From IMG/VR virus record IMGVR_UViG_3300017741_002088, positions 1 to 52,467 of that record: a DNA stretch of 52,467 nt, one strand, 5' to 3'. Each line of letters opens with the position of its first letter. Position 1 is the first letter of the stretch. The translations under genes were made by a program, and so were the position numbers. This DNA comes from a virus. This document shows, in pieces, positions 50,181 through 52,467 of this stretch. The notes under the pieces are model-generated. The model worked only from the letters and a program-made list of their open reading frames with translations. It did not search any database and had not been told where the DNA came from.

Positions 50181-50414
50181 ATGACTAAACCTATATCACC
50201 TTCTAAACTTCGTAAAAACCTTCTATCACTTCCTGATGAAAAGCGTCGTGAATCTATCGAACGTGCGTTTCGCGTTTATCCACGTTGGATCATGGAAGAA
50301 ACTGGTCGTACAGATGGATTGTATAACCCAAAGGTTGTAAAACATCTCGAGAAGTCATACGAAGTCTATAGAAAACTTTGGACTGAAATGTTGGTATCTC
50401 GCCATGCGTCTTAA
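50181..50414 (+). CDS. Small basic hypothetical protein
   Basis: 77 residues from the ATG at 50181; a longer frame from 50154 would begin upstream of the predicted RNA start. Basic and helical (SPSKLRKNLLSLPDEKRRES, HLEKSYEVYRKLWTEML). It overlaps the wall hydrolase gene by 11 bases. No recognised domain. Confidence 0.55.
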   Translation: MTKPISPSKLRKNLLSLPDEKRRESIERAFRVYPRWIMEETGRTDGLYNPKVVKHLEKSYEVYRKLWTEMLVSRHAS

Positions 50415-50946
50415 AGTTTTACCAGTTGTTGTCTGTGCTGCCGTTCTTTGTTTCCTTTCTAATGGCGCACAGGCAGCATCCCCTGCAAAAGCATCAACTT
50501 TTCATTCTGAATACACAGAACAAAAATGTTTAGCAGATAACATTTACTGGGAAGCACGAAATCAAATAACGAAAGGAATGATCGGTGTCGCTCTTGTTAC
50601 TCGCAATCGTGTTAATGATAATCGTTTTCCTCATTCATATTGTGAGGTTGTTGAGCAAGGACCAACGCGAACGTCGTGGAAAAATTCTAACATTGACATC
50701 CCTATTCGCCACCGTTGTCAGTTCAGTTGGTATTGCGATGGCAAGTCTGATGTTATCCCTACTGTTGATCTTGACGTCTATGATCTTGCTCGCGCCATTG
50801 CTTTCAAAATATATAATGGAGAGTTTACAGACTTTACCAAAGGTGCAACTCATTATCATGCAGACTATGTAAATCCTGAATGGGCATCATCAAAAACGCA
50901 GACTACAGTGATTGACGAACATATCTTTTATAGATGGGAAAAATAA
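50404..50946 (+). CDS. SleB-type cell wall hydrolase, exported
   Basis: 180 residues with a signal peptide (RLKVLPVVVCAAVLCFLSNG, cleavage after AQA near residue 24). The mature part has the SleB/CwlJ (Hydrolase_2) pattern: CLADNIYWEARNQITKGMIG with catalytic Glu, ALVTRNRVND, CQFSWYCDGKSD and ATHYHADYV. These enzymes cut peptidoglycan. Being exported and under an early-type promoter, it may act on the host wall apart from the GH24 endolysin. Confidence 0.8.
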   Translation: MRLKVLPVVVCAAVLCFLSNGAQAASPAKASTFHSEYTEQKCLADNIYWEARNQITKGMIGVALVTRNRVNDNRFPHSYCEVVEQGPTRTSWKNSNIDIPIRHRCQFSWYCDGKSDVIPTVDLDVYDLARAIAFKIYNGEFTDFTKGATHYHADYVNPEWASSKTQTTVIDEHIFYRWEK

Positions 50947-51236
50947 TGAAAGAAACTAAAATGAAACCTGCATACAAATTTCGAGAAGATGAATTAATCG
51001 CTGAATTTGCGAAGTATGTAGAGGGAACATATAATGCCCATTACTCCCAAGAGAAACTGCAAGCGGCAGAAGTCATCTTTGATGGCGGACATGGGACTGG
51101 GTTCAATATGGGAAACGTCATGAAGTACGCACAAAGATACGGCAAGAAAGGAACCGATGCAGATGCCCGAAAAGACCTTCTTAAAGTCATCCATTACGGA
51201 TTCCTTCAACTTTATGTTCATGACTCCTCTAACTAG
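50946..51236 (+). CDS. DUF3310-like protein
   Basis: 96 residues starting at the TAATG join with the hydrolase. FNMGNVMKYAQRYGKKG near 56 and ARKDLLKVIHYGFLQLY near 76 match DUF3310, found in many phages (T7 gp1.7 has this domain with nucleotide kinase activity). Here only the domain is present. The end overlaps the convergent gene by eight bases. Confidence 0.65.
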   Translation: MKETKMKPAYKFREDELIAEFAKYVEGTYNAHYSQEKLQAAEVIFDGGHGTGFNMGNVMKYAQRYGKKGTDADARKDLLKVIHYGFLQLYVHDSSN

Positions 51237-51708
51237 AAGCGAGGTATATTACGAAACCAAAAGACCCTACCATCACTGCGCAAACAAGAAATATAAGGAT
51301 TCCATTTTTCATCATTTCTTCAAATTCTTTTTGTTCCTTTAACTTTGCGCGTTTTAATTCTTGAAGTGCTTCTCTCTCCTCTTGAATTCTCTTCGCGCGA
51401 AGGTCTATGATTGATTGCCAAGTTCCATGCCCGAAGCGCATGTCAACTAGGTTTCTCATTTCATTAAGTGCTTCTGCTGCTAATTTTGCATCGATCACTT
51501 CTTGAGCGACTGATTTGATTCCGAATTGATCTCTTAATGTGACGCCTGCTTTTTTGCCGCGTTTTTGCTGAACCTGCTCTTCACCGACGAACAGGTTTTC
51601 GATTTGTTCAGTAATTTGTCCAATATCTTGTACTGTGTTGATATTACTCTTGATAAAATCAACGCTTTGTTTGACGAGGGCAATCCCTGTCATTACTTCT
51701 GCAAACAT
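51229..51708 (-). CDS. Coiled-coil, tail-anchored protein, late-expressed
   Basis: 159 residues read leftwards, SD AGGAAG. Residues 1-35 are amphipathic (EVMTGIALVKQSVDFIKSNI). Residues 95-135 form a long charged coiled coil (RAKRIQEEREALQELKRAKL). Residues 136-157 are one C-terminal membrane helix (GILIFLVCAVMVGSFGFVIY). A T4-type late promoter precedes it, so expression is late. I recall similar proteins in marine T4-like phages; a virion or lysis-related role is possible but not shown. Confidence 0.65.
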   Translation of the reverse strand: MFAEVMTGIALVKQSVDFIKSNINTVQDIGQITEQIENLFVGEEQVQQKRGKKAGVTLRDQFGIKSVAQEVIDAKLAAEALNEMRNLVDMRFGHGTWQSIIDLRAKRIQEEREALQELKRAKLKEQKEFEEMMKNGILIFLVCAVMVGSFGFVIYLASS

Positions 51709-51779
51709 ATCGATCTTCCTTATTTGGATAGATGTATGTCAATGAATTGATGATAAATTTCAATAAACTCTCTACAATC

Positions 51780-51787
51780 TATTTATA
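51780..51787 (-). promoter_or_regulatory. T4-type late promoter on the reverse strand
   Basis: TATTTATA on the + strand reads TATAAATA on the - strand, 72 bases before the ATG at 51708. Exact late consensus for gp55-dependent transcription. Confidence 0.65.
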
Positions 51788-51825
51788 TAGATAATGATTT
51801 AAATTAACTAAAGGAGACTCTCAAT

Positions 51826-52467
51826 ATGAGATTTTTAATCGCTGCAGCAATTGCAGTAATGTCTTGGGTCAGCGTCGCTCAGGCAGAACCACTCAAAGTT
51901 GGATTCGTTTATGTTGGTCCAGTCGGTGATCATGGTTGGACATATATGCATGATATCGGTCGTCAAGCAGCAGTAGAAAAGTTTGGTGACTCTATCGAAA
52001 CAATCTTTGTTGAATCAGTACCAGAAGGTCCAGATGCAGAACGTGTAATGCGTGATATGATTTCGCAGGGTGCGGATATGATCTTTACGACATCGTTTGG
52101 TTATATGGAGCAAACTCTACGAGTCGCAAAAAATAATCCTGATGTGATTTTTGAGCATGCAACTGGTTATAAAACTGCACCAAACGTATCGGTCTATTCA
52201 TCACGTTTCTATGAAGGTCGTTATGTACAAGGTGTAATTGCTGGTCATATGTCAAAGACAGGCAAAGCAGGTTACATTGCATCGTTTCCGATTCCAGAAG
52301 TGATTCGTGGTATCAATGCTTTTTATCTTGGTGCGACAGCAGTAAATCCTGCGTTTGATATTGACGTTGTATGGGTCAATACTTGGTATGATCCTGGCAA
52401 AGAAGCAGATGCTGCGAAAGTATTGATTGCTGGTGGTGCAGATATCATCACGCAACATACTGATTCA
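51826..52467 (+). CDS. BMP-family ABC transporter substrate-binding protein, 3' partial
   Basis: 214 residues are visible; the frame is open to the right edge. SD AAGGAG. A signal peptide (MRFLIAAAIAVMSWVSVAQA, cleavage at A20/E21) without a lipobox Cys makes it a free periplasmic protein. The mature part follows the BMP/PnrA family: VGFVYVGPVGDHGWTYMHD, GADMIFTTSFGYM, VSVYSSRFYEGRYVQGVIAG and GYIASFPIPEVIRGINAF. Such proteins bind nucleosides or related ligands and deliver them to an ABC permease. No permease or ATPase gene is in the window, so it probably boosts a host transporter. Confidence 0.85.
   Translation, partial: MRFLIAAAIAVMSWVSVAQAEPLKVGFVYVGPVGDHGWTYMHDIGRQAAVEKFGDSIETIFVESVPEGPDAERVMRDMISQGADMIFTTSFGYMEQTLRVAKNNPDVIFEHATGYKTAPNVSVYSSRFYEGRYVQGVIAGHMSKTGKAGYIASFPIPEVIRGINAFYLGATAVNPAFDIDVVWVNTWYDPGKEADAAKVLIAGGADIITQHTDS

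Overview
This AT-rich window is a continuous piece of a T4-like (Straboviridae-related, cyanophage/pelagiphage-type) marine myovirus genome. The basis is the full T4-type replication, recombination and late-transcription core: UvsY, UvsW, gp55, gp47, gp46, gp45, gp44, gp62, RegA, gp43, UvsX and gp41. Gene order and protein lengths are those of marine T4-like phages, genes are tightly packed with ATGA or TAATG junctions, and exact T4-type late promoters (TATAAATA) are present. No tRNA, integrase, CRISPR array or insertion sequence was seen. A pseudoazurin-type copper protein and a BMP-family solute-binding protein suggest a marine proteobacterial, probably alphaproteobacterial, host. The host is an inference.

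Layout. (1) 1-7501: late structural genes on the + strand (baseplate/tail-fibre-type proteins and Asp-Ser-rich fibre proteins). (2) 7487-11490: an inverted five-gene island on the - strand (three DxD glycosyltransferase-like proteins, a methyltransferase, a radical SAM protein) set inside the tail cluster. (3) 11506-21144: a late promoter followed by tail-fibre genes, including a 1588-residue fibre with about 15 copies of a DSAYV-type repeat and a protein with three LamG-like domains. (4) 21158-33140: recombination, late sigma, clamp, clamp loader and RegA, then accessory genes: glutaredoxin, 2OG-Fe(II) oxygenase-like, riboflavin-kinase-like, Hsp20 and pseudoazurin. (5) 33150-33611: a T4-type lysozyme with a spanin-like membrane protein encoded inside it in another frame. 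(6) 33670-38898: DNA polymerase, MazG-like protein, a possible primase-fold protein and small unknowns. (7) 38956-43094: TET/JBP-like dioxygenase, class II glutamine amidotransferase, GNAT, a thymine-pyrophosphorylase-like protein and a P-loop kinase. This looks like a DNA-base hypermodification operon. (8) 43091-44817: nucleotide-sugar dehydrogenase and epimerase. (9) 44862-50099: UvsX, small proteins, APS-kinase-like and nucleotidyltransferase-like proteins, gp41 helicase, ThyX. (10) 50181-52467: SleB-type wall hydrolase, DUF3310-like protein, a reverse-strand membrane/coiled-coil protein, and a BMP substrate-binding protein cut by the window edge.

Regulation. At least a dozen early/middle promoters share a TTTACT-like -35, a spacer of almost always 17 bp and a TGA-TATAAT extended -10. 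Three of them also share the first transcribed bases. Two genes (uvsY and the P-loop kinase) start exactly where transcription should start, so they appear leaderless. Late promoters sit before the tail-fibre cluster and before the reverse-strand gene near the right end.

The most interesting candidates are the TET/JBP-kinase-pyrophosphorylase operon, the spanin-like gene inside the lysozyme gene, the pseudoazurin, the BMP transporter component, the very small riboflavin-kinase-like protein, and the inverted glycosyltransferase/radical SAM island. Family names come from motif recognition by eye; no database search was run.
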